64,000 nt of DNA from Nipponacmea schrenckii (lineage: Eukaryota; Mollusca; Gastropoda; Lottiidae): the NCBI GenBank assembly GCA_030562195.1, contig CM060202.1, forward strand, positions 19,640,317 to 19,704,316, read 5' to 3'. Both the position numbers and the translations under genes were made by a program. The notes under the pieces were generated by a model that was given only the letters and a program-made list of their open reading frames with translations, was not told the origin of the DNA and searched no databases. Below, one piece after another: positions 21,101-33,494 of the stretch (its first letter is position 1; each line of letters begins with the position of its first letter).

Positions 21101-24100
21101 TGTACTTAAAATACACTCGAATCGACCGAGTTTGAGAGTTTAGGATATAGAGGTAGGGAGGGAAGGACTTTCCGAAATAACGAAATGGCCGAGTTAAGAT
21201 ATAGTATGGCGGAGAGAACTGTATGAATAACGAAATGGTCGAGTAGCATTATTAGGTTTTGGCAGTGTTTTATATAGCATTCAAAAGTTCGGTTGTGTTA
21301 TGCTGCCGGCGACGTTACATAAAGCATATAATACTGGTTATTTAAAAATACAAAACAAATTTACCGCATAATTAACTTCGTCAAAATGTTGAGATCCCGC
21401 ACGTTAAAAATTCTTGGCGTATTTCTGCTAATTTTAAACATTGTTTTGAAATAGCTTCAAGGCACTCTGTAACAAATTCAACACTCTGATGTCATTTGAA
21501 GTATTCGATACGGGCGTATTAACGATGTTAGGCCTTTTGCATTATCACCTTCCATAGTTGTAAAGTAAAGCGGGTCGATCCCCTCGCCATGGGCACCCTT
21601 CCCCAATCAGGTTAAAATTCACTTTAATTTGTATTCATGATTCGCTGTATCATTGTTAGAAATCTCTCGGATGTTTCCCGTAGATTTTGAGAATGGTTCA
21701 GCGAGATTGGAAAATGGAGGAACCAAGATATTACTGCCTTGATACTTGTATTTTATTGAATCTATTTTTTAAAACTGATCTTCAGTTGTGAATCTTAAAG
21801 ATTTTAAAAGGGGTTTTTATTGGATTTGCATTTATATAAGAGAAATCTCAAGTTTTACACCATTTGGATTGCTCGAGAAACGGATAATATCCTGAACTTT
21901 TTGAAACTATGTCATTTGAAAAGTCAGAAATATCAACAGAAATATCTGTTACATTTCAAAATTAATTTGATATGAACACGATATAAATAAAAACTTCTTG
22001 AGATTGAGATAATAAAAAGAAAGTAATTAATCACCAAAGATTGTAAGGTGAAAATTATATTTCTCATAAAATAGCAAAGTTTGACAGGAAAAATAGAAAA
22101 TAATTAACCCTTGGATGTGGCAAGATGGACGTCTTAGTTACCATGGCGAATAGAAAGTGTCGTCTGCATTGGTGACACAATGGTCGTCATGACACAGGTC
22201 GCATGATGAAATAGTTCCGGGTCAACAAGGGGGGGTGTAGTTTGACCTCTCATTAACTTTTAGAACTCTATAAATCACAACTTGTTTTGTTTTTCTCACT
22301 AGAAATGATCGAATGATTTAGTGACGCCTGCAGTAAACACGTGACCTGGAAGACAGTTTTGCAGAAAATAAGTGAAGATCAAATGATTGGATAAAGACAA
22401 TTATTGATTTGATTGATGAACTAGTCAGATCTATCCAAATAAGGTCATGGCATTGACATGTAAGGAACACGTGTGTCGCATCCATTATTATTTGATGTTG
22501 GCGCTTATTATAAGAAAAAATCATAGCATTTATTTCTTTAACGTTGACTTAAAACATTATTGTTTTATTGTCGAAAGGGAGATAATTCGTCTTAGAAAAA
22601 TTCAGCTACATTACGACTCGTTCAAACATTGTCCAATTCAAATTTGTTGATTAATAAAACTATTCATATCAAATCAATTAATATATTTTTTTTAAATAAT
22701 GAAGAAACACAAATAAGAAACACGAGACTTGGTGTAATATTGGAACAGGCTAGGGTGAGGCTTTAATTTGTAGCAGTTATTCTGTATTGGCGTTCACCCA
22801 CGGACAAAGAAGGTGTTTATTTAAATGAAAATATTTTCTACGGACTCCGGAAGATATCATGCTATTTACAAATCTCTTTACTCAAATTATCGACTCTTAT
22901 CCTTAAATATATATCTCAATGATAGGAAACGAAATCTACCTTAGGGGGTATGACTTCTAAACGTTTCGTGAAAAAAATATCTTGATAGTTATTCATACTG
23001 TACCGCCCACTTTTTATTTTAAAAATAACGACCTCACATTAAATATAAGGTACATGAATATAGTAGTAATAATTACAGGGCAGTAGGTACCGCCTATTAG
23101 TTTTACCAGGTGCTTTTTTTACTTTCCTTTGGAAGCATATTTCAATTTCAAATTTCCCCAAGGTAATTTTGTTGGCAGCATGAGATCAATTGGTTAAAAT
23201 TCGCCATTACATAGAAAGTATCCTAAAATTCTGAGTTTCTGAATTTTTAAATTTTTATATTCCAACGTTAGTGAGGTTAGTTAATTGTGGAGGGACATTT
23301 CAATTGAGTGTTTGATTTCTGATTTACAAGAATAATACAAATCGAAGTTGTATCATTTATTGTAAATTGAGATGTAGGGCCTAATGTAATGAGAATAGGG
23401 AAACGTTTTATATTTTAAATAAATATTAATATATTAATAATATAATATTTTAACACTTATAGAAATATCAGGCACAAATACTATTTTATAGTATATATAT
23501 ACAAAAATAGTGTTCAGTTTCGATGAGATATGGATTGTATATTTCAAATGTTACAGAATCAACAGCCCTACACAAATAATTAGTATTCACAAATTAAATT
23601 CGTGTCTTTTGCTCGGACACCGGGGTGGTCAGTTAATTATCGACACTTCAGAATAAAATTTGTGTTTTGTTTTGTTAATTTACTGTACACCCTGATGATA
23701 TGTTATTACTAGACCTCCTATAGAGTTACTGCACTTGATTTAAAGTGTACACGGACGTGCTATAGTACGTGCATATGTTTATATATTGTAAGATATATAA
23801 TAAAGATGTAGGACTGAAAAGAAAAGGAGTACATAAATAATAACAGTGCGCTGTGGTTTTTATTTGTTAGTGTATTTTTAAAACAGTGTATAACAATAAA
23901 AAAGAAAACATTAGTAAAAATCCGAGTTGGACTCCCTGATGGGGCCGTCAGTAGCCTATAATCTTGTCACTTCAGATGAAAGTAATTCAATGAATTAGGG
24001 TACTTAAAGTACACAAGTTTTTCTTATTTTCCCGTGTGCTCTGCCCCCGAGTGACAATTATCGACAATCTGACCGGGGTCCAGAAACATGGTTGAAGGGC

Positions 24101-25050
24101 CGGATGTAATTTGAATCCAAATTTGAACAAAATATTTGAAATTAAAAACATAAAAAAACTAATTTCTTAACTGTCATGTCATTTTGCAAGTAGAATGTTT
24201 TAATTTTAGTGTCATTTCTTAAATAAAAATGAAAAATGTGTCAGAATGTTTTAATACAATGACTTGGGAAGATATTGGAGAAAGTTACACGGAACTAATC
24301 TGTATGATTTATCCAGTTAATACGCACAAATTTCACATCGTGAATATCAAAAAAAAAACTAAAATCATGTTTCAATCCACACAAACTTAGTTTTAATCTA
24401 ACGGGCATCAACATTTTAAAAAACTTAGAACTCGGCTTCATGTGCCATTTCGCAATGTTTTTTTTTTTTTTTTCTTTTTTTATAAAACAGTTGTGACATA
24501 TCTTCTCAACTTATTGATTTGACATAACATTGATTGAAGCAAAACACCTCTGGACTATCCTCTACCTCAAATAATTTGAATGTGAGGGTAACAACCCGTC
24601 CTTCAACGTACATAGATAATAGTTAGTATGCAATATAAAATAAAGTTCACAAGCTTCTAAATATGAAATATAAAGTGTTAGGGTTAAAGCTGTCATTTCA
24701 AAATTAAACTTAAACTATCGGTTGTAATTTATGAGTTTTGATGGGGAGGTAAAACTTATCAATGAAATGAAATAACACGATTATTCGAGTCTAATTTGTA
24801 AAATATAAAATGTATGTCTGGAGTTGGTGTAGCCAGGGTGATAAATGGGTTTCCACCGTTTCTACATGATTTAAATAAAACTAAAATAAAACTTGAAATA
24901 AATGTAAATCTGATAATGTTTTTGTGTCAATACCAAACAACCCACCTACTTTCATCAGCATCATTCTACTTCCCTTCACTACTGCGCGTGAATTCATTGG
25001 CTCGTGCACGCACGTGCCACACGTTGGAGAAAGCACGTCACGTTAATTGA
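21101..25050. other. Upstream intergenic region of Gsx
   Basis: No gene is recognised in nearly 4 kb. Short frames here (22318-22524 minus, 22447-22650 plus, 24814-25050 plus) lack recognisable domains. There is a T tract near 24459-24482. The last 300 bp becomes richer in E-box-like (CACGTG) and ACGT motifs, as a promoter-proximal region might. Confidence 0.6.
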
Positions 25051-25152
25051 CATCATGACCAACCAATACGAGGCTGGCTAGTGGAAAGTCATAGTAATAA
25101 CAATCGATTTGAAAACTGATGAGTGATTGTTAATATCCAATAGAAAGGGGAC

Positions 25153-25225
25153 GAATAATAGGGGCCGAATCATGCGCGAGAAGTCATGAATATCAAGTAG
25201 CGTATTATTGGCCCCTAATTATTCC
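25153..25225. promoter_or_regulatory. Inverted repeat in the Gsx proximal promoter
   Basis: GAATAATAGGGGCC (25153-25166) is inverted as GGCCCCTAATTATTC (25210-25224) with a single inserted base, across a 43-bp spacer. The right arm contains TAATTA, a homeodomain core. It lies about 40-110 bp upstream of the TATA-like box. Function, for example as an autoregulatory site, is inference. Confidence 0.5.
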
Positions 25226-25262
25226 CCGGACCACGTGAAGAATAGAACAATAAGAGAATTGG

Positions 25263-25270
25263 TATAAAAT
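25263..25270 (+). promoter_or_regulatory. Gsx: Candidate TATA box of Gsx
   Basis: TATAAAAT lies 188 bp before the Gsx ATG. A start site near 25293-25300 would give a 5' UTR of about 160 nt. CCAAT-like sequences occur at about 25053 and 25135. Confidence 0.5.
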
Positions 25271-25457
25271 AACCAGACGTCAATTAGAACAAGTTTAATT
25301 CTGACTCCCAGAACTAGGCGACAGTCGTAAATATTTTAGAATGTGCCGAGGAAATTCATTAGTGCGAATTAATTAAACTAATATCAGATTAATTAAATTT
25401 GGACTTAATGGACATATTTTTCAAAGTATTTAAACAGTTTATTTATAGAAAAAGAAA

Positions 25458-26624
25458 ATGTCGAGATCGTTTTTAGTGGATTCGTTAATCGTCCAGAAAC
25501 CAGCCAGGACGAGTAGTTCCATTCCAGTATCATCAACGTCAACAGATTCCTTGCTGTCAAGACACCTACAACATCTACCAAGCAGCCATGGATTGCCCTG
25601 CTTTCCGCGGCACCCGGCAGAAATGTTAGGTTTGTGCTGCCCAATGTGTGTTCATCCGAACCAACACGCCTTACCATCGTCCACCTCGGCGACCAGTATG
25701 AAGACATCTTCAGCCTTAGCTTCCATACCCAAAACGCTACTCGGGGGATTGACCTCGCCTTATTCTCATCCTTATCCTCATCACTTTGACCTGGTGGCAT
25801 CAACCTACCCCCAGCATCACGCCCTACAACCGTCCAGTCCTGTATCTTCCTATGAACACGTCAGTGCCAAACGACCGCATTCAACATCGAACGGTAAGTG
25901 AAATTAATTTTTTATTCATTATAACTAAGTTAATACTACAAATAACAGTACATAATCTATATAATTTGTGATTGTTGACCAAAAATTCAAGAAAAGTAAA
26001 GTAGTAAATTCAAGCAAGGTATAATAGACTTAATAATTCGAGGTCATTTCACAACCTGTATGTAATAAGATGAAGTTTTACCTCCCGAGCCATTCAGTTT
26101 GGCGAAAATGCATATATCTGGTTAATTGAAATAAAATATTGAACTAGAAGAAGTAATACTGGTAAATGAATAAGTTTTAACAGACAGGTAATAACAAGTT
26201 TTAACTCTATTTTTCAGAAGTGAACGGTCCGTCCGATGACCTTCCTAGCAGTAAGAGAATTCGGACCGCCTTCACCAGTACCCAGTTGTTAGAATTAGAA
26301 CGTGAATTCAACTCCAGTATGTACCTTTCAAGACTCAGAAGAATTGAAATCGCCACATATTTGAATTTATCCGAAAAACAAGTGAAAATATGGTTCCAGA
26401 ATCGTAGAGTAAAATATAAAAAAGATGGTGGAACGGAGCCGCGAGAGTGCCACTGTCTTCGCACGTGCAATTCACGTTCTCACAAAAAGAAAGACGACAA
26501 TAGTTCAGAACGAGGAGATGACGTCAGTGATGACACTGATGATGATGGACATGAGTGCTCACGTGACCAACATGAAGACTGTACAATCCACGTGGATGTT
26601 GGTCATCCCGATTCTCCAATATAA
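25458..26624 (+). CDS. Gsx: ParaHox homeodomain transcription factor Gsx (Gsh/ind)
   Basis: Two exons, 25458-25893 and 26218-26624, joined in phase 1 by CG|GTAAGT and TTTTTCAG, encode 280 residues. The N-terminus [11 protein letters not shown] is the Gsx signature and resembles a SNAG repressor motif. CCPMCV near residues 60-65 matches the conserved Cys motif of vertebrate Gsx. The homeodomain is at about residues 157-216, wholly in exon 2, with [40 protein letters not shown] and [10 protein letters not shown]; Gln50 and Asn51 are intact. The C-terminus is acidic and Cys/His-rich ([14 protein letters not shown]). Gsx proteins are nuclear regulators of anterior neural patterning in bilaterians. 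Its partner Xlox lies 29 kb downstream on the same strand. Intron length is 324 nt. The start is the only ATG giving the signature. Confidence 0.96.
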
Positions 26625-27480
26625 ACATTAAATTTACAAACTTTCAATTTAATTTAAACCAAGAGTCGTAATTTAATTGACCCCTTTGTTAATGAACGTG
26701 CATAATGGAACTCATCGGGTCTAATTCGTGGTGATGCAAGTACAGCGATAAGGTCGGAGGTCACTGTTTATAGACAGTTACTCACAGTTAAAAATGATAT
26801 TGTCCAGTATCTTGTTTCAAATTAACTTGTTGAATTACTTGTATTTTAAAACATGTTTTTTTTTTTTAAATTATAAAGAGAATAATAAGTGCTGTACTCC
26901 ATGATATTCTTATATTAGGTGTTTTATTTATTCATTATTTTATTACAAATTATTGATGATAATTATTTAAATTTCCACTTCTTTTCTCCTTTATTTGACC
27001 ATTCCTGCTAGTAACATATTTTTTTTTGTGTTGTTTTACCTTCTACATCAAAATAGTGCCCCGATATGTTCAACTTGTTTTAATGGAATAGTGTTTCATT
27101 GTATTTTTTCACGTCATATCTTTTGATTTATGTTTTCTTCATTATAAATGTTATTTTGGAATAACTTTCTAGAAAGATAGAGATTTTCTTCTGTAAGGTT
27201 TTGTTTCAAATTAACTGTAACTGCCTCTGCATCTGTTTTTCTTTACTATCTCGTATGGTTTTCCACTTCTTTATGTTTGAACATTGATATTTGTGTGTGT
27301 ATTAAATCTTAAATTATTATTATCATATCCGATTTGAAACATTAAAAGAGAAATATAAACTCACGTAGACTCGAATAATTGATACGACTGTGCCTTTAAT
27401 CATTCCAACAAACTTATTTTATTGGTTATTTATGTAAATAATTGTTAAATAAACATAATATTTTTTATTTCTGTTATTTC
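26625..27480 (+). other. Gsx 3' flank / probable 3' UTR
   Basis: T- and AT-rich DNA with no coding frame. Candidate poly(A) signals are ATTAAA just after the stop and AATAAA at 27448-27453. The true end is not determinable from sequence alone. Confidence 0.4.
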
Positions 27481-27552
27481 AAGTTTTGAAGGCTTTCTGC
27501 TGGCAACATGGCATGGCTCGAGGTGATACCTTTGAAATGTCACTCGGAAGGC

Positions 27553-27690
27553 AAAACAAAATAGCATCTCTTAAATAAAACTATGTTGGCTGCATACTGT
27601 AGGACCCACAAAACAAAATAACATCTTCTGAATGAAATTATGTTGGCTGCATACTGCAACACCCACAGAACAGAATTACATCTCCTACTG
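27553..27690. repeat. 57-bp tandem repeat, about 2.4 copies
   Basis: Units contain AAACAAAATAACATCT and TATGTTGGCTGCATACTG and are repeated at a 57-bp period with a few changes. Confidence 0.8.
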
Positions 27691-27941
27691 CAGCACCTTC
27701 AACAAATGGTGTCTTGAGACATGGAAAAGATTTGGGCGAATGTCAAATATTAAAGTTATCCCGACCCTTTTCCGTCCATAATTACTTTTGGTTCCTCTGC
27801 TATGTCATAATCAGGAATGGTATTTATAATAGTCCGATCCATCTTTTGCATTTGTGATATGTGTTGTTGGGATTGAACATTCCTATAGCCGATTAAGACT
27901 GATTCGCTGATTCGAATAATGGAAAACATTTGTGTTTTGCT

Positions 27942-27966
27942 TCTTTTTTTTTTTTTTTTTTTTTTT
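27942..27966. repeat. Poly-T tract
   Basis: A T run of about 24 bases following GCTTC; possibly the tail of a minus-strand retroposed sequence. Confidence 0.8.
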
Positions 27967-28719
27967 CTTCTAATAAAATCAAGACATATATTAATTTGAC
28001 TGTTTAAGAAGAAAGAAGATATGGTTTATTAATCATATAAAGGATATTTAACTGTTCAAACCCTTCTACTAATTTTTCATTTATCATACATTTCGATTAT
28101 AGCTCTTCCAGTTAAGTTCTAGTAAAAAAAATACAGAACGTACACGATAACGATTATAATGTAAATGTGATTTTGAAGTAGAATAGTGAAGTGATGCACC
28201 GTATTGAAGTGTAGAAAAGCTCGTTATAAAATCTGTCACGATGATATATGTAAAATAACATCCTCGAAAACACTTACAGATATGTCATAACGTATTTCCG
28301 CACACGTCACAACATAAATTCGACCAATTTCATTGTGAACGCTCTCGTATTCTATTGTGAACGCCCTCGTATTCCATAGTGCACGCCATGATCTGACCTT
28401 GTTAAGGTCATCATTGACCACTAAGATTGTCAAGAGCCCTTAGAGTAATTGGCTTAAAAACTACTTTACAGTCTATTGTGTCCAATTTAACCTTGTTTCT
28501 CGTCTTGAATTTAGCTACAATTCGCACGAGAAATTTCTCTTAAATGGTTGTACTGTGAAGAAGCGAAATACTTTAATGTAATCTTTCTTTTCTTAATACT
28601 TCTGCTTGCAGAAGAAACACTAGAAGTCGACATCTGTATTTTAATCTCAGAAAATAATAATAAAATGGTAACTATTCTATAGAACGGTATATTTTATTAT
28701 ATATCATTTTTTATTCTAT

Positions 28720-28800
28720 ACAGCAGTGGCGTATTGGTATTGCGTTATATGTTACAGCAGTGGCGTATTGGGTGGCGTATTGGTATTGCGTTATATGTTA
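28720..28800. repeat. Local duplication around GCAGTGGCGTATTGG
   Basis: ACAGCAGTGGCGTATTGG and the following TATTGCGTTATATGTT occur twice in tandem, the second copy with an extra GGTGGCGTATT insertion. Confidence 0.85.
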
Positions 28801-30790
28801 CAGCTGACAATTTTTTAATTTCAAAAAATTTTTTGTTTCATTAAGTCTTTTAATAGCCTAGTCAACAATAATATGTTATCATTTCTTTTGAATTTTAAGA
28901 ACGGGTACCTGAATAAATACAAAGTTCTCAACTTGGAAAAACAATAAAATTCTAACAGAAAATCTCAACGTGTTTTGTGAATAATTACATATTATGGATA
29001 TTATCTTAAAACAAATAAAATATTCATATCAAAACGGTTAGGAATATTGATTGAATTATTCCTGTTGATTAAGCAACCAATGCATGGCAAGGTTAAATTT
29101 CATATTTAATCCGCAGATAGAGCCCGAAGGTTATTAAAGAGTCTATAATTTAACATAATTTCAACTGATTCTCTTATTCCTATATCTATAATTTCTTTTA
29201 TCGTGTGTTAGATTGATGACGACTCCAGCCCGCCATGTTCCCACACTGTCTACCGAAGCGAAGAAATTTCCACGCTCAATACCATATCATATCTACCAAA
29301 CCTGGTTTTATTGGTCATGTTCTTTCGGGAATATTGTGCACGTGCGCGACGTCATATTGACACAGGCACGTGTAATTATGGAGCACGCGGATTAAGGTCA
29401 ACATACATCTTGGCCTACCCTGCAATTTATTTGTAAAACGTCATCAAATATTGAGCTGAATAATTGATATATATGTGGCCAGATTTGAGAGAATTATAAA
29501 AGAAAACCCAGTTAAACGTGAAATAAGAATATGAGGCTATTGTTTTGTATAATTTGAATCATTCTCCGTATGACAGCTCGGATTTAATTCTACCAATTTT
29601 GATGTTTTTATGGTTGGTTTAAATGGGGGTATTTCACTCGCTTTTTAACCCTAGCCTTGTCAACCTCGAATCTGGATGTGACAGGACATGTATAGTTAGT
29701 ACTAAAATAAGGGTTAATATCTGTCTTGATAATTTATTAGTATCTTCGTTAGTCTTTAGATATAAAACATAATAAACTAGGAAAGTTGATACTAGTTAAA
29801 GATTATTATGCCACGTAAAGAATTTGTGTCAGGGATGTTAGACTTGAGATTTGATAATAACTGGAAAACTGATAGCTTATCCATACTCTGAATCGTTTCT
29901 CACAGAATAATTCGATATTTGATTTATAACAGACTGTAAAAATTCAAAAGTTATTGAAATACATTATTTTGTTTATCTTAATTTATTTCTGCTATCCAAT
30001 AATTTAATATTGATATCACCTAAACTAATTTCTCCTTTTATCTGTATACGTACCTTCATTTATATTTCTATCACAGTATACTCTTGAGTAATTCGACATA
30101 AACTGACACCGCAAAATAATGTCGGATTAGTGAGAGTGTCGGATAACTCAGATTTTCGAAATTGTTTTATGTGTGCCAATGACCAAGATACTACAGTGTT
30201 TTCTAATAATTAAAAAGGACAAATCAGTTTTATTAAATCTAAATTCTTCTTTAATTCTGTTTGGTTACTGTACTTAAGCCTTTTATCAGAATTAATACCG
30301 TCGACAATCATGTGTTTAACTTATTCTTTACGTTCGTATAATGATTGTATTTTCTAACAGTGGAAATATTCTTTTGAATTATTCTTTACGTGCGTATAAT
30401 GATTACATTTTCTAACAGTGGAAATATTCTGTTTGTATATTTATATATTTATTACACAGATTCGAATTCTGACCGATAATAGCCAATACTAGCTGGTTAA
30501 ATTTTATGTTTAAATATTTTTCCTATATAATATAGGTTTAATCATTTCGCCTAAAGGCTCGGCCGATGATAGTCTCCGTGACTCCATTATAGACAGGGTT
30601 TAAAACAGAGTTATGAATCCCGATATTACAGGATTAACAAGGTTTAGAGCAACTCATTTTCAGATCTGATATCAAAGTTGAATTGTATATTGTATATAAT
30701 TATCAGCTGTTATTACAGTTTTTAGAGATTTCAAATATAAACTGAGACTAATCGTTTGATTGTTCAACAAATAATTGAATTATCTACAGC
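28801..30790. other. Non-coding Gsx downstream region
   Basis: No gene seen. 29330-29400 has two CACGTG-type E-boxes, a GACGTCA half-palindrome, GTAATTAT and GGATTAAG close together, a possible enhancer. 30319-30430 contains two direct copies of a sequence of about 55 bp around GTATAATGATT and TTCTAACAGTGGAAATATTC. Confidence 0.5.
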
Positions 30791-30792
30791 AG

Positions 30793-31080
30793 AAAAGTTA
30801 GCCGCGATGGCTTCCTCACTAACCTGAAGGGTTCAATCCTAGTATAGGTTGATAATACTTCAACCCTGTTAGTAGAGAGCTGTGTTGGCTCAGGTTCGAG
30901 GTTTAATCCCGAAATGTAGGCTGAGAGGCTGAGATGATAAAAGCGTCAAGATGACACAATAAAACAAGGACTTATCTACTGGCTGTGGACGTTTTACATC
31001 CCCCGACAGTTTGAAATCGCCAAAAGAGTTAATTATTGCCAAAAAGGTGTCGAAGAGTAGGGCGTAAAACTCCATTCATT
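30793..31080 (+). repeat. SINE-like dispersed repeat
   Basis: Two B-box-like stretches (GGGTTCAATCC near 30828 and GGTTTAATCCC near 30899) precede a body ending in GGGCGTAAAACTCCATTCA. The same 3' end occurs near 44214 (plus) and, inverted, at 54610, 59480 and 60015. That makes it a multicopy family. Confidence 0.6.
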
Positions 31081-33490
31081 TTACTTCATTACGATATATC
31101 ACAAGAAAATACTTCACAATGAAAATAAAATTTCATGGTTATTAAAAGTGCTATACTTCTTGACTTGAAATAATCTATAAACATGGATACTGTTTAGTTT
31201 TTATAGTCCGGTTATAAACAATAACTCTTGACAAGTTTGAAAATTTAAATTGTATGTTCATTTCACAAATTCTATGCTGGAAAAGCTTCATTTAATATAA
31301 AAGCTATTTCAGTTCAGAATCACGGGGCAGTTATTGAATTAAAGTATATTATAAAAACCGTTTGTAAAACAGAAATATTGAAACAAATAATGAATCATTG
31401 ATTAGTCCAGGAAGTAGATAATTAGTCAACAAAACACCTTCATTTCTTTCAAAATCTCTTCAAATAATTCAATTATCTTGTTCATTCTGTGGTCTTTTTT
31501 ACAAACTTTATAAACAGTGGGGTTGGTTTGCCGTCCCGTCTATTAACCATACTAGAAACCTCGGAATAAGTCACTTGTCATCTAAACACACTTCACTCAA
31601 AGGCTATAATACTCTTATATATTTTGTGGTTAAAAATTGTATAAAACTATATTATAATAGAACAGACTTTGAGCTGGTATTCGGCAATACAAACCCTCGT
31701 TTAATTAGATTATCTTGACTTCAGTGTGTAATTTCTAATAATTCACCAATCAAGTCAAGCAGTCTGTTTTTGGTTTATTAATCAAATTAGAACGTTTAAC
31801 ATACGTTAAATTGATTCTGAGATCGTAGCGAGGGGCCACTAACCAGTGGAAAATGACTGTGATATTTTTTCTCCAACCATCTGTTGTAGCGTTTATTTGC
31901 CGTGAAGCCGAGTTCCACCTAGTTTTTGTCTTACCGAGATGTTTTGTTCAAGATCGCTAGTTTATTGTCGAGTATTAATTGTACGACAGAAGTGTTCCCC
32001 TCTTGACTTTAACAATAATTATCATCACTTTAATTTTCTCGCCATTTTTTATGTTTTAAACCCGTCAATATTGAATTGGTTTTACAGATAATATTTTTGA
32101 TTTATCATTTTCGACGGTCTATGATATTTTCCCAGATTTTTCAAGTCTTCACGTATGTTCCCCACTTAACAAAATATCTGTTTTTTTTTCAAAAGAAATA
32201 TGGTACATGTGTCTCATAAATCGCTTCATTGGATTTGTAATATTCATTAATAAAAGCCTGCCACACTTGTCAAAGTTAAAAGATTTTCAGTAAATTCAGG
32301 TTTTGTTAATAAAGTAACTAATTCAAGCATAATGGAACTTTTAGTCTTCAGTTTTCTAGAATTCGTTTTAACTATCAGGATTATCCACACGTGTATATTG
32401 TGTAGTAAATAAAGTATAACACGTACTAAGGCACGTGCGTTTTCGGATCATTTACTCTAATAAACTAACATTATTTTATGGATATTTATATTATATCTTG
32501 ATATTAAAGTAAATGATACTATAATGACGAACTTTCGAGTATTTATTATTGTGATAATTAGACGGAGAAACTTTTGTAGATGTTTCAAAAGTTTATATTT
32601 CTAGTCGAGATAAATCAATGAAATTGTTGGAAACAATGCGAAAATAATAGTTGAAAGTTTATTAGTTTTTAAGAACTATATCTGACATAATGACTGATTT
32701 CTGTGGTCAGAAAGAGATGTTGGTAGTTTAAAGATACAACAGAGAACAAGTACCATCAAAGTCAATTCTTAAATAACATGTTATCTGGCCCACACGCGTA
32801 CTAGATGCAATCTAAAGTTTAAAGATTATAATATACAAAAGCTTGTCAGATTTCTATTATCTCCCTTTGACAGCTCTTGAATGACGTCAGTACGTGTCAC
32901 GGGATGTTTTCAGAATCATACGACAGAATAAGAATGTACACATTGTAATTACGTTGTGTTATAAAAAATTCGGGGATTTAAATTTTTATAACCTTAACGA
33001 AACCACCCTACAAGTTTAATCCTTTTGGTTTTTATGGTAAAATATTTATTAAGTATTATACCACTACTCTATGTTTAATGCACATGTTTTGCACGCGTAA
33101 ATGTTACTGAAAATAAAGAAGTGAGTGATGGTGTTTATTGTATAGTTTGAGGTTGGACTAATTTGGACAGAAGGTTAACAAGCCTTTCAAACTGAAATTT
33201 AAATGCGGTTTATTTTAAGCGTAATCAAAGATACCACCTCTTCACGTGGTAGAGATAACTCTTGTCAAGTCGAAGTATAAATTAATTCAAATAGGGCGGA
33301 TAGAACATGAAATGAGTTTTGGGAAAATGAATTACTTGAAATAGATACTGTATGTGCTAATGAAGACAGTGTTTTAAAAAGTTTTAGAAGTTTTAGAAAT
33401 TAATCACCTAAAATGATTGTCATAGTCAATACATTCAATAGTTTTCTGGTTAAGTTTTCAATATAATATATGTGAATACATGAACTATAC
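31081..33490. other. Non-coding intergenic stretch between Gsx and Xlox
   Basis: No gene or large repeat recognised. A perfect CRE-like TGACGTCA lies near 32882 within a short GC-richer patch. The rest is AT-rich. Confidence 0.5.
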
Positions 33491-33494
33491 TCTA

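Noticed and set aside
25405..25803. Minus-strand 132-residue frame over Gsx exon 1
   Set aside because: Shadow of the Gsx coding exon with no domain.
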